NCBI GenBank assembly: GCA_964651755.1
Contig: CAZYZD010000001.1
Location: 4,874-68,873, forward strand
DNA length: 64,000 nt
Direction of reading: 5' to 3'
Origin: QNZT01 sp964651755
Lineage (GTDB): Bacteria > Campylobacterota > Campylobacteria > Campylobacterales > QNZT01
Shown: in pieces, positions 8,893-17,121 of the stretch
Layout of the letters: every line of letters starts with the position of its first letter
Position numbering within the stretch: the first letter of the stretch is position 1
The notes under the pieces: model-generated
The model's input: only the letters and a program-made list of their open reading frames with translations
The model's database searches: none
What the model was told of the DNA's origin: nothing
Translations under genes and position numbers: made by a program

Positions 8893-9703
8893 TGGTTTCC
8901 CACTGTTTTGAATCACTGTTTCGATGGGAAACAAGACAACAATCTCTACTATAATCCCAATGCATTACAATAGGTGTAATCACCAAATCGTGTGTAGAAG
9001 TATAGATATCCACTCCAAGTTTTACTCTTTGATATTCAAAAAACTCCTGAGAAAAAGAGACAAAAAGTACTTCATACTGACGTAAAGGATGCATCCGAAT
9101 TCGTGCAAACTCCGAAATTTTGTCCAAAAAACTGGTTAAAATAAGACCGCATCTTGGAATAATATCACCTTTTTCATCCACAAAGCCTGCTGCGAGATCA
9201 TGTTGATACTCTTCATCTTTGAGATAAGCTTTACCATCGATATGAATAAAACTATCAGCCAAAGCCGCATTTTTCTTCAACGCTTTATAAGCGCGGTTTT
9301 TTAGATTTCTTTCGGAAAGAATCTTAAGCGATTTCTTTGGAATATAACGCTTGTTATCAAAAAGCTCACATAATATCTCTTCTGATTCATTTTTATCTTC
9401 ACTCTCAAGATTGTTAATCAACAAAGTTGCCAGAAATTTAACCTTTTTCTGATACCGTTTGATTAACCTCTGAGCAAGACGATCTACAAAAGAGACATTT
9501 TTGGCAGCCCATTCAATATTTTTTTCTTCTCTGGGCAACGTAAAATGACCCAATTCAAATACTACCAGCACGGGTAAAGAGATATGCGCAATTTTTTCTT
9601 CAATCAAAATAGTTATTTGATCCAGTTTTTCCTGTGACCAGGTTTCAAAATCAACTTTTGGCGGATGATATTTTACATTGTCAACAGATATTTCACAATC
9701 CAT
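8882..9703 (-). CDS. unknown protein of the polysaccharide locus
   Basis: A 273-residue protein I do not recognise. It has no signal peptide or membrane helix. Early on there is a hydrophobic strand with LPVLVVFELGHFTLPREEKN, then a Lys-rich helical middle, and later the segment FIHIDGKAYLKDEEYQHDLA and a C-terminal ITPIVMHWDYSRDC. The mix of buried strands with acidic residues looks enzyme-like, perhaps another glycan-processing fold, but no known active-site motif is visible. It lies between an amidotransferase (three bases upstream) and the deacetylase (overlapping), so the three are very probably co-translated and may act on the same sugar or peptide-sugar group. Confidence 0.75.
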   Translation of the reverse strand: MDCEISVDNVKYHPPKVDFETWSQEKLDQITILIEEKIAHISLPVLVVFELGHFTLPREEKNIEWAAKNVSFVDRLAQRLIKRYQKKVKFLATLLINNLESEDKNESEEILCELFDNKRYIPKKSLKILSERNLKNRAYKALKKNAALADSFIHIDGKAYLKDEEYQHDLAAGFVDEKGDIIPRCGLILTSFLDKISEFARIRMHPLRQYEVLFVSFSQEFFEYQRVKLGVDIYTSTHDLVITPIVMHWDYSRDCCLVSHRNSDSKQWETNGR

Positions 9704-9706
9704 ATG

Positions 9707-11530
9707 TTATCCTTTACGCATATTTTTTTGATACCATAACTGATATAACAATATCGACCATAATTTATATTTATATTCTTCTTTTCCGTTTAAAAAGCTG
9801 TCACGTAATTTTATAACAAATGGAATATCCAAAACATCATCATGTCGAAGGTTTTCCGGATTAAGCGTATCCAGCAAAAGCGTATTTAATTCTTTATATA
9901 ACCATCTTGAAGAAGGGATGGAAAATCCCTTTTTGGGTCTGTCAAGTAACGATTTTGGTATATATTCATAGGCAATATTTTTCAATAAATTTTTTTTGAT
10001 TCCTTCTTTTACTTTAACGGACGCCGGTACTTTAGCCATAAAAGAGATCAAATCCTTGTCCAAATAAGGTATCCTGACATCAATACCCACAGAAAGAAAT
10101 GCCTGAGTACTTTTCACCAGTTCTCCATTTACCATAAAAGTTTTAAAATAACTTCCTGTAATTTTATCTACATCTTCGGCATATTCACCAAAATAGAGAT
10201 CATGTGATGTAATCGGCATCGAAACATTCTCTGCCCCAATCAGCTGGGAAATTTCATGAGGATCAAAAAGTATCATTTTTGTCTTGACCATCTGGGGTAT
10301 ATTATTTGCACTGAAAATCTGAAGAAATTTATAATATTTGGTAGGAAAATTATAGTAATCCCTGAGAATAGGAATACGATGTGGCTGGAGTCCTTTGCCT
10401 ACCTGATATGCCATTTCCCGCATCTCTTTAGGGATAGACAAAATACGCCTGAATTTTTTATCGTCATCTGCTGTTGCAAAGACTTCATCACCTCCATCTC
10501 CGCAAAAAACCGTGCGTGCCGCCTCTGCCTCCACCAATTGAGAAAGAAAAAGCGTTGGAATTGAGCCCTCATCATAAAACGGTTCTTCATATATATCAGA
10601 AAGGCGGGGAATAACATTCAAAGCATCCGCTGCACTAAAATAGTGTTCATGATGTACAGTTCCCAGATGATGCGCAATTTTTGCAGCATCATCTGCTTCA
10701 TTGATCGACCTCTCTTCAAAACCTATTGTATAGGTATTGAGAGGATGCTCCTCTTTTGAAAGAAGCGCTGCCAATGTAGCACTATCATATCCTCCACTCA
10801 GGAGTATATGGTATGATTTTTGATCAGTTGGCAGCATCTTTTGTACTGCCTGTTTTAAATATTTATGCGCTTTCTCCTGTAAAATAGATTCATCATCACC
10901 ATACTTTGGTTCATCGTAACATCTTCCCAAATCCCAGTAAATATGTTTTTGATACTTTTTCCTGTCAACATCGACACAGATATATGTTCCCGCCTCAACT
11001 TTGTTACAATACCGGTAAATTACATTTGGCTGTAAAATATAGCCATAGGTAAAGTAATTTTCCAAAGCTCTGAAATCAATATGTTTTTGTATAAACCCAA
11101 ACTGAAAGAAACTCTCAAGGCGATCGGCAAAAAGTAGATATTTTCCATCATCATAATAGTAGAGCGGTTGACTGCTTACATGATCTTTGCATAAATAAAG
11201 CTTTTTTTCTCTTCCATCATAAAGTACAAATGAAAAAGAACCTTCAAGCAGCGTAAAGAATTTTTCACCAATCTTGCTATAACCTGCTACAAGAAAATCA
11301 CTACTACTGATTTTGTCATCAATTTGAAACTTGCGACAAAGCTCAAGACGGTTAAAAACAGTACCACGCATCTGCACCATGATCTTTTGGTATTTTTCCA
11401 CATCTCTTAGAAAAAGAATATGTAAATCATCAGAAACTGTAAAAGGTTTATGAATTTGCGCCTGTTCTGATAGTAACAAATCTTTAAAACCTACAATACC
11501 AGTAATCTTTTTCACTATTTTTACCTTCAA
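9707..11530 (-). CDS. asparagine synthetase-like amidotransferase lacking the N-terminal catalytic Cys
   Basis: A 607-residue AsnB-type protein. The C-terminal synthetase half is well kept: the ATP pyrophosphatase loop LLSGGYDSATLAALL (about residue 260), the TYTIGFEE strand and the FCGDGGDEVFA motif. In the N-terminal glutaminase half the fold is recognisable (FVLYDGREKKLYLCKD, PLYYY), but the start reads MKVKIVKKITGIVGF: the canonical Met-Cys-Gly-Ile is replaced by Thr-Gly-Ile after an eight- to nine-residue extension, so the N-terminal cysteine nucleophile is missing. It would need free ammonia or another amine, or may amidate a sugar acid. A complete AsnB lies at 17122-19023. Confidence 0.88.
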   Translation of the reverse strand: MKVKIVKKITGIVGFKDLLLSEQAQIHKPFTVSDDLHILFLRDVEKYQKIMVQMRGTVFNRLELCRKFQIDDKISSSDFLVAGYSKIGEKFFTLLEGSFSFVLYDGREKKLYLCKDHVSSQPLYYYDDGKYLLFADRLESFFQFGFIQKHIDFRALENYFTYGYILQPNVIYRYCNKVEAGTYICVDVDRKKYQKHIYWDLGRCYDEPKYGDDESILQEKAHKYLKQAVQKMLPTDQKSYHILLSGGYDSATLAALLSKEEHPLNTYTIGFEERSINEADDAAKIAHHLGTVHHEHYFSAADALNVIPRLSDIYEEPFYDEGSIPTLFLSQLVEAEAARTVFCGDGGDEVFATADDDKKFRRILSIPKEMREMAYQVGKGLQPHRIPILRDYYNFPTKYYKFLQIFSANNIPQMVKTKMILFDPHEISQLIGAENVSMPITSHDLYFGEYAEDVDKITGSYFKTFMVNGELVKSTQAFLSVGIDVRIPYLDKDLISFMAKVPASVKVKEGIKKNLLKNIAYEYIPKSLLDRPKKGFSIPSSRWLYKELNTLLLDTLNPENLRHDDVLDIPFVIKLRDSFLNGKEEYKYKLWSILLYQLWYQKNMRKG

Positions 11531-11614
11531 TTATCACTAAATGGTATAAAAAAACCAACTGTTTTACATCATTGCATATAGATCTTTAAAAGCTCTTTGC
11601 ACTATTTTTCTTTT

Positions 11615-12775
11615 TCACCTAACTTCATGAAGAATTTGACAATATTGTGCAACAATTTCAGTCATATCAAAATCATGTGCCCGCTGATATCCCTCTTCCC
11701 CCATTTTCCTTGTTTTTTCTGGGTTTTCAATCAAATCAACCAACACTTTTTTTAAAAGTTTACTATCTCCTACAGGATAAAGCACTCCAAAAGGGGTATA
11801 CTCTATTTGATTTTCCACTAAGGTATGCGGATCACTTTGAGGTGCGAGAATTTCACGTGGACCTGACAAACAATCAGTGACAACGACAGCACACTTACAT
11901 AACATTGCTTCTACCATAGCATTGGGAAAACCTTCTGCATATGATGCAGAAACATAAATAGAAGCTCTTCTCATATATCGATAAGGATTTTTATCAGCTC
12001 CCACAAAATAAATTCTTTCTAAAAGTCCCAGATTCGCTGCTTTTCTTTTTAACAACTCCTCTTCTTCCCCGCTACCTACAATCACCAGCCGCATTTTGGG
12101 ATCAAGCATAGAAAAGACTTCAATAATCATAGCAATATTTTTCACTTTTCTAAGCCATGCGACCACTACAATTGTATTTTCTCTCTCTAGTGGAATATCT
12201 ACAGGTTCTTTCGCCAAACTCATAATTTTTTCAATTTCATAAGGATTGTAAATCACTTTCTGTTTCCGGGTATCGATACCAAAATTTTTTGAAAGATCAT
12301 ATTTCGTTCCTTCAGAAACATTCAATACCACATCAGCCCGTGGATATAATTTTCGTATGAGATAACGATAAATCCTCGATACAATTGTGTTATCATTATA
12401 AGTACTGCTGGCATTAACACGCTGACTTACAATAGTTTTATGTTTCGTTATTTGAGCAGCAATTATATTTACAAAGTCAGCCCTATACAAAAAACTAACT
12501 ACTGTTTTAATATCCTCTTTTTGAACATACGTAGCTAATTTCAATGCATATAGAGGAATAGAGAGTGTTTTGAGCACACTTTTACCTTCACTTTTATGTT
12601 TTGACAAAATAGTTACTTTAATATGATCAGGAATATCAAATACAATATCATCTTCAAGCATAATCAGTTCAATATCAAACTCATTGCATTGAAGATTCTG
12701 TAACAGCAGTGACATTACCCTTTCTGCCCCTCCGGGAGTAAGTGAATTGATTAAAAATGCAATCTTGTATTTCAA
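11615..12775 (-). CDS. glycosyltransferase family 4
   Basis: A GT-B fold, retaining glycosyltransferase of 386 residues acting at the cytoplasmic side of the membrane. The acceptor-side glycine loop is visible near the start (NSLTPGGAERVM). The donor-binding half carries the GT4 motif EGFPNAMVEAMLC (E-x7-E type) followed by GPREIL, which holds the nucleotide-sugar phosphates. The sugar transferred cannot be told. It is separated by 84 bases from the amidotransferase downstream and is divergent from the FemAB-like gene at 12920, with 144 very AT-rich bases between that must hold both promoters. Confidence 0.92.
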   Translation of the reverse strand: MKYKIAFLINSLTPGGAERVMSLLLQNLQCNEFDIELIMLEDDIVFDIPDHIKVTILSKHKSEGKSVLKTLSIPLYALKLATYVQKEDIKTVVSFLYRADFVNIIAAQITKHKTIVSQRVNASSTYNDNTIVSRIYRYLIRKLYPRADVVLNVSEGTKYDLSKNFGIDTRKQKVIYNPYEIEKIMSLAKEPVDIPLERENTIVVVAWLRKVKNIAMIIEVFSMLDPKMRLVIVGSGEEEELLKRKAANLGLLERIYFVGADKNPYRYMRRASIYVSASYAEGFPNAMVEAMLCKCAVVVTDCLSGPREILAPQSDPHTLVENQIEYTPFGVLYPVGDSKLLKKVLVDLIENPEKTRKMGEEGYQRAHDFDMTEIVAQYCQILHEVR

Positions 12776-12919
12776 TATATTTCCTTCAAAAACAAAGATA
12801 AAACTATTATACTATAAACAGTAGTAAATATCAAATTTAATTTACTTTTAATATAAAAATTACTATTATAAGTAAATTATATTATACATAAATACCCCTT
12901 CTGCATCGGAACAGCAAAA

Positions 12920-13915
12920 ATGATATATCATGAGGTTTTAACCAAAGAACTGCTTGAACCTACAATCCAGGAAATAACTCCATTTCACACTCAAGGGTGG
13001 AGAAAAATGCTTGAAACCTGTATGAATTACAATGCAACTGCTGTTCTGAGCTCAAGAAAAAATGAACCTTTGTTATTGACCTTTTTTTTTACAACAAAAA
13101 AAGGCATTTTCCATTTTGCAGGTTCTCCGATTCCAGGCAGTATGACTCCTTTTTTAGATCCTGTCTGGCTTAAAGAACTAAATACTTCTGAAAAAAATGA
13201 AATTTTCAGAGAACAATATCATTTTATACAAAAACAAAAAACAAAATATGCTTATATCGAATACCGATTCCAAAACTACAACGATGCAAAAGCACTTGTA
13301 CAAAATACCAACTTGATACTAAGCAAACCCCAGACTTATTATTTAGAGCTCAATTCAGGATCAGAAGGTGCCTGGAAAAATATTAAAAGCAGAACCAGAA
13401 CAAAAATCAACAAAGCCAGGAAAAAAGGGGTTGTTGTTGAAGAGATAACTGATCTTTCCGAAGCACTGGAACTTGTTCCTTACTTTTACCAACTGCTTAA
13501 AGAAGTTTTCCAAAAATCCAACCAAAAACCGGGTCAAACCGAACTTTGTTATGAACAACTCATACAGAAAATGCTGCCCAAGAATTTACTCTTTATAAAA
13601 TGTTCTATAAATGACGATATAGCAACAATGGGTATCTTCCCCTATGATAAAAAAATGATTTACTATTTAAGCGGTGTTTCAAACCAACTTGGATATCGCA
13701 ATGAGGCAAATGCCCTGATGCATTGGCATGTAATTGACTTTGCACTCCAAAAAGGAATCGGTCTTTATGATATGGGAGGGAAAGGTATTGCATCTATAGA
13801 CAGATTTAAGGAGTCATTTGGAGCAAGGGTGCATGACTATGGCAAACTTAACTTCAAAACAAAAACTGCTTCTGCGGCAGAGTGGATTTATAGGAAAATA
13901 AAGAATATCAAATAA
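12920..13915 (+). CDS. FemAB-like GNAT acyltransferase
   Basis: A 331-residue protein of the FemAB/peptidoglycan-bridge type of GNAT superfamily. The tandem-GNAT pattern is visible: a first half with AVLSSRKNEPLLLTFFF, then the family's basic motif RTRTKINKARKKGV (about residue 158), and a second half with YYLSGVSNQLGYRNEANALMHWHVIDFALQKG followed by YDMGGKG and FKESFGA. Related proteins in exopolysaccharide loci add an amino acid or acyl group to a sugar or lipid-linked precursor. Its neighbour downstream (GT4) starts one base after its stop. The acceptor and donor are unknown. Confidence 0.85.
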   Translation: MIYHEVLTKELLEPTIQEITPFHTQGWRKMLETCMNYNATAVLSSRKNEPLLLTFFFTTKKGIFHFAGSPIPGSMTPFLDPVWLKELNTSEKNEIFREQYHFIQKQKTKYAYIEYRFQNYNDAKALVQNTNLILSKPQTYYLELNSGSEGAWKNIKSRTRTKINKARKKGVVVEEITDLSEALELVPYFYQLLKEVFQKSNQKPGQTELCYEQLIQKMLPKNLLFIKCSINDDIATMGIFPYDKKMIYYLSGVSNQLGYRNEANALMHWHVIDFALQKGIGLYDMGGKGIASIDRFKESFGARVHDYGKLNFKTKTASAAEWIYRKIKNIK

Positions 13916-13916
13916 A

Positions 13917-15092
13917 ATGAAAGAAGAAATCAAAACAATTATTCTTGTTGGAAACACGTCATGGAGTATGGTTAAATTTCGTCTGGGATTGATGCAAAAA
14001 CTTCATGAGGAGGGATATAAAGTTTATGTAATCGCTCCCGAAGATGAGTACTCTTCTCAAATCAAAGATACAGGATGTATTCATATACCTATTTTTATAG
14101 ACAACAAAGGAAATAATCCCTTTACTGATCTACTGCTTATCTATAAATTGCAAAAACTTTATAAAAAAATCTCGCCGGATCTTATTTTTCACTATACCAT
14201 CAAGCCTAATATTTACGGTACCTTTGCAGCCAAAATAGCACAAAAAAGATCTATTGCTGTTGTAACAGGTTTGGGATATACTTTTATTAATCATTCTATA
14301 GTTTCAAAAATAGCAAAATTTCTCTATAAACAGGCATTTCGATACAGTTATCAAGTGTGGTTTATCAATCATGAAGATAGACATCTTTTTTTAAGAGAAT
14401 CACTTATAGAAGAGAAAAAAACGGCACTTTTACCAAGTGAAGGTGTCAATACCAAAAAATTCTATCCAAAACATTCTCTTACACCAAAAAATAAATTCAC
14501 TTTTGTCTTAATAGCAAGACTTCTATGGGATAAAGGAATTGGTGAATATGTCAAAGCCGCTAAAGAGCTACGCCGAAAATATAAAAATATTAACTTTAAT
14601 CTGGTGGGATTTTTAGATGCACAAAATCCAAAGGCAATTTCCAAAGAGCAAGTTGACTTCTGGGTAAAAAAAGGATATATCAACTATTTAGGACATAGTA
14701 AAGATATCAGACAGATTATAGGAGAAAGTGACTGTATAGTACTGCCTTCATATCGTGAAGGAGTAAGTATGATTTTAATGGAAGCAGCAGCAATGCAAAA
14801 ACCGATTATTGCTTCAAATGTCGTCGGTTGTAAAGATTTAATAATCAATAATATCAGTGGTTTTCTCTGTCAACCAAAAGATTACAGGAATCTTGCTTCC
14901 AAAATGGAAAAAATGTTACATCTATCCACTACACAAAGAGAAAAAATGGGTATTGAAGGACGTAAGCTCATACGTGCATATTATGATGAATCTATTATCA
15001 TCAAACATTACCTTAGAATTATTAAAACAGTAGCACCTCTCAGACAAAAACATGCATTTAAAGCCTCTTTTCTTAAGTATGATGAAAAATAA
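13917..15092 (+). CDS. glycosyltransferase family 4
   Basis: A 391-residue GT-B glycosyltransferase of the WbpH/WcaA-like GT4 group. The N-terminal half starts VGNTSWSMVKFRLGLM and includes PDLIFHYTIKPNIYG and VVTGLGYTF, typical of the undecaprenyl-linked acceptor family. The C-terminal half has the conserved PSYREGVSMILMEAAAM motif that binds the nucleotide sugar. It starts one base after the FemAB stop and overlaps the methyltransferase gene downstream by 41 bases if that gene starts at its first ATG. It probably extends the repeat unit of the surface polysaccharide. Confidence 0.92.
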   Translation: MKEEIKTIILVGNTSWSMVKFRLGLMQKLHEEGYKVYVIAPEDEYSSQIKDTGCIHIPIFIDNKGNNPFTDLLLIYKLQKLYKKISPDLIFHYTIKPNIYGTFAAKIAQKRSIAVVTGLGYTFINHSIVSKIAKFLYKQAFRYSYQVWFINHEDRHLFLRESLIEEKKTALLPSEGVNTKKFYPKHSLTPKNKFTFVLIARLLWDKGIGEYVKAAKELRRKYKNINFNLVGFLDAQNPKAISKEQVDFWVKKGYINYLGHSKDIRQIIGESDCIVLPSYREGVSMILMEAAAMQKPIIASNVVGCKDLIINNISGFLCQPKDYRNLASKMEKMLHLSTTQREKMGIEGRKLIRAYYDESIIIKHYLRIIKTVAPLRQKHAFKASFLKYDEK

Positions 15093-16401
15093 TCTTCAAA
15101 TAGCACCGATATTAAAATGGCTTTTAAAAAGAGTTGTTTTCTTAAAAAAAGAGTTCTACCAATTATTGGATAAACTCATCTATCAAAAACAATCCCTGTT
15201 TTTACTGCACCCCTGGAGTGCTCATCGATGTCCCTTTGAATCCATTCTTTTCTATAACCTTCTTGGTCGCATTTTATTTGGAACAAAAGAATTTCTGGCA
15301 CTTATCACAAACGATAAACTTTTTTCAAAAAGTATCAAACTGGATGGATTTGATACAATCCCCGCCAAAATTTGGACAAAAGGTTCACCCCGCTCTTTAT
15401 GGCCAAAATCCCCTTTTATCGATATCAAAAAAGAGCACCATCTCCCCGTAAGCTATTTGGAAAAAATTACAAACTCTTATCATCTGGCAAATCAACAGTT
15501 TCAGGAGAATATCGACAAAACAAAAGACTGGGAAGAAATCTCAAAAAAGTTCCAGCTACTTCTATTTGATACGAACCGGCAAATAAAAAAAGAGATACTG
15601 ATTAACTTTCGCAAAAATCATCTTTTTGAACAAATTATTGCAGACAGTTTTACGCAAGTAGATACGACCAAAAGTTATATTAGTCAGTATCTCGATGCAA
15701 TTGACCTTGTTCTGGCATATCACAGACTTGCTGCAGTAGTAGACAAAGAGATTCTTGCTTCTCTAAGTGAAAGTTATGCTGGAAATACAACCTGTGTACA
15801 CTACCGTAATCTCAGACTAAGTGAAAAATTGCTCTTTTATGCTGTAGCTACACATGATATTGTCCATCATATGCCGTCAAATCCTGACAAAAAAGCCGTG
15901 CTTCTTGATATCGGTACCGGTTATGGAGCATTGCCGGTAATACTAAAACAATACATACCCAATTCATGCCATATTTTGGTTGATCTTCCCGAAATACTGG
16001 TTTTTACTGCATATTATGTACATTACCATTTTCCGGAGAAAAAGATTGCACTGTTGTCTGACATTGCAGACCGGCTGGATCATTTTGAGTCACTGTTGGA
16101 AGAATATGACTTTATTCTTATACCGCCAAAGGTACTTGAACATATTCCGAAACATTCTGTTGACCTTGTCATCAATACTGCATCTATGGGATTTTTATCA
16201 CAAAATTTTTTGGAATTCTATCTGGATCGTATCAACTCTGTTCTCAAAAAAGGCGGACTTTTTTACTCTATCAACAAAACAGAAACATGCCAATGGGGAG
16301 TCGGGATGTATGAATGGAGTTTTAAAAAAGATTATCTTACTATACTACTCTCTTATAATAACCGATTTTCATATCCACAATGGCTCGGAAGGAAACTTTG
16401 A
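15052..16401 (+). CDS. putative sugar O-methyltransferase
   Basis: A 449-residue SAM-dependent methyltransferase of the long 'putative sugar O-methyltransferase' kind found in polysaccharide loci. The SAM-binding glycine motif VLLDIGTGYGALPV is at about residue 283, followed by the acidic strand HILVDLPEIL and the downstream VDLVINTASMGFL. The N-terminal 250 residues are helical and specific to the family. Two further in-frame ATGs at 15079 and 15082 would remove most of the 41-base overlap with the preceding GT4; none has a good ribosome binding site, so the start is uncertain. It ends in a TGATG junction with the next methyltransferase. Confidence 0.82.
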   Translation: MHLKPLFLSMMKNNLQIAPILKWLLKRVVFLKKEFYQLLDKLIYQKQSLFLLHPWSAHRCPFESILFYNLLGRILFGTKEFLALITNDKLFSKSIKLDGFDTIPAKIWTKGSPRSLWPKSPFIDIKKEHHLPVSYLEKITNSYHLANQQFQENIDKTKDWEEISKKFQLLLFDTNRQIKKEILINFRKNHLFEQIIADSFTQVDTTKSYISQYLDAIDLVLAYHRLAAVVDKEILASLSESYAGNTTCVHYRNLRLSEKLLFYAVATHDIVHHMPSNPDKKAVLLDIGTGYGALPVILKQYIPNSCHILVDLPEILVFTAYYVHYHFPEKKIALLSDIADRLDHFESLLEEYDFILIPPKVLEHIPKHSVDLVINTASMGFLSQNFLEFYLDRINSVLKKGGLFYSINKTETCQWGVGMYEWSFKKDYLTILLSYNNRFSYPQWLGRKL

Positions 16402-17111
16402 TGAAAAAACATAACAATAATCTCAGGATTTATACCAATGCAGATATGTCACATCAAAATACACTTTGGTTTCAAATATCTCTTTTTATCGACTCCATAA
16501 AATTAAATGGTATAGGAAACACACTGAAACGACTGAGCCAACGACTTTACTATAAATATAAAGGAATAGATTTCAGTACACAAAACCTGCATAATCTCAC
16601 CCTCACGGGGGAATACCAGACACATGGCACAGCATTGGTCTCTTCCTCAAAATACTTCTTTCAAAGAGTCTTTTCGGAACTTGAATCAATCGCAGGAAAA
16701 AAAATTGAAAAAAATCTTTTTATTGATTACGGCAGCGGAAAAGGTGCAGCTATTATTCATGCAAAGAACCTGGGATTTAATGAAACAATAGGTATAGAAT
16801 TTGCCAAAGAACTTCATGAAACTGCACTCTCAAATATTCGAAAACTAGGTTTAACAAAAGTTACATCACTCTACCAGGATGCAACAACCTTTATACCTCC
16901 GCCATATACCTCTGTGATATACTTTTTCAACCCTTTTGACGAAGTTGTTATGGAAAAAGTTGCACAAAATATTAAACAACAACAATTTATGAACGATGTA
17001 TACATAATTTATGGTCGCCCTACCTGTTCAATGGTTCTGGATCGCTACTTTACACTACTTGGAACTAAAGAACATGAGAGTGGTGCCATAGTCAATTACT
17101 ATAAAGTCTAA
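16401..17111 (+). CDS. class I SAM-dependent methyltransferase
   Basis: A protein of about 236 residues with the SAM-binding motif FIDYGSGKGAAIIHAK (about residue 110), the following acidic turn GIEFAKEL and the motif-IV-like SVIYFFNPF. I chose the ATG at 16401: it overlaps the previous stop as TGATG and has GGAAGGAAA five to ten bases upstream. An ATG at 16380 would add seven residues but lacks such a site. It probably methylates a sugar or another part of the surface polymer, judging only from its place between a sugar methyltransferase and asnB. Confidence 0.82.
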   Translation: MKKHNNNLRIYTNADMSHQNTLWFQISLFIDSIKLNGIGNTLKRLSQRLYYKYKGIDFSTQNLHNLTLTGEYQTHGTALVSSSKYFFQRVFSELESIAGKKIEKNLFIDYGSGKGAAIIHAKNLGFNETIGIEFAKELHETALSNIRKLGLTKVTSLYQDATTFIPPPYTSVIYFFNPFDEVVMEKVAQNIKQQQFMNDVYIIYGRPTCSMVLDRYFTLLGTKEHESGAIVNYYKV

Positions 17112-17121
17112 AGGTTTTTTT

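Noticed and set aside
8893..8934. TTG-started 14-residue extension of the deacetylase
   Set aside because: It would overlap the upstream gene by 53 bases and has only a weak ribosome binding site; the ATG at 8892 starts just before the conserved first strand.
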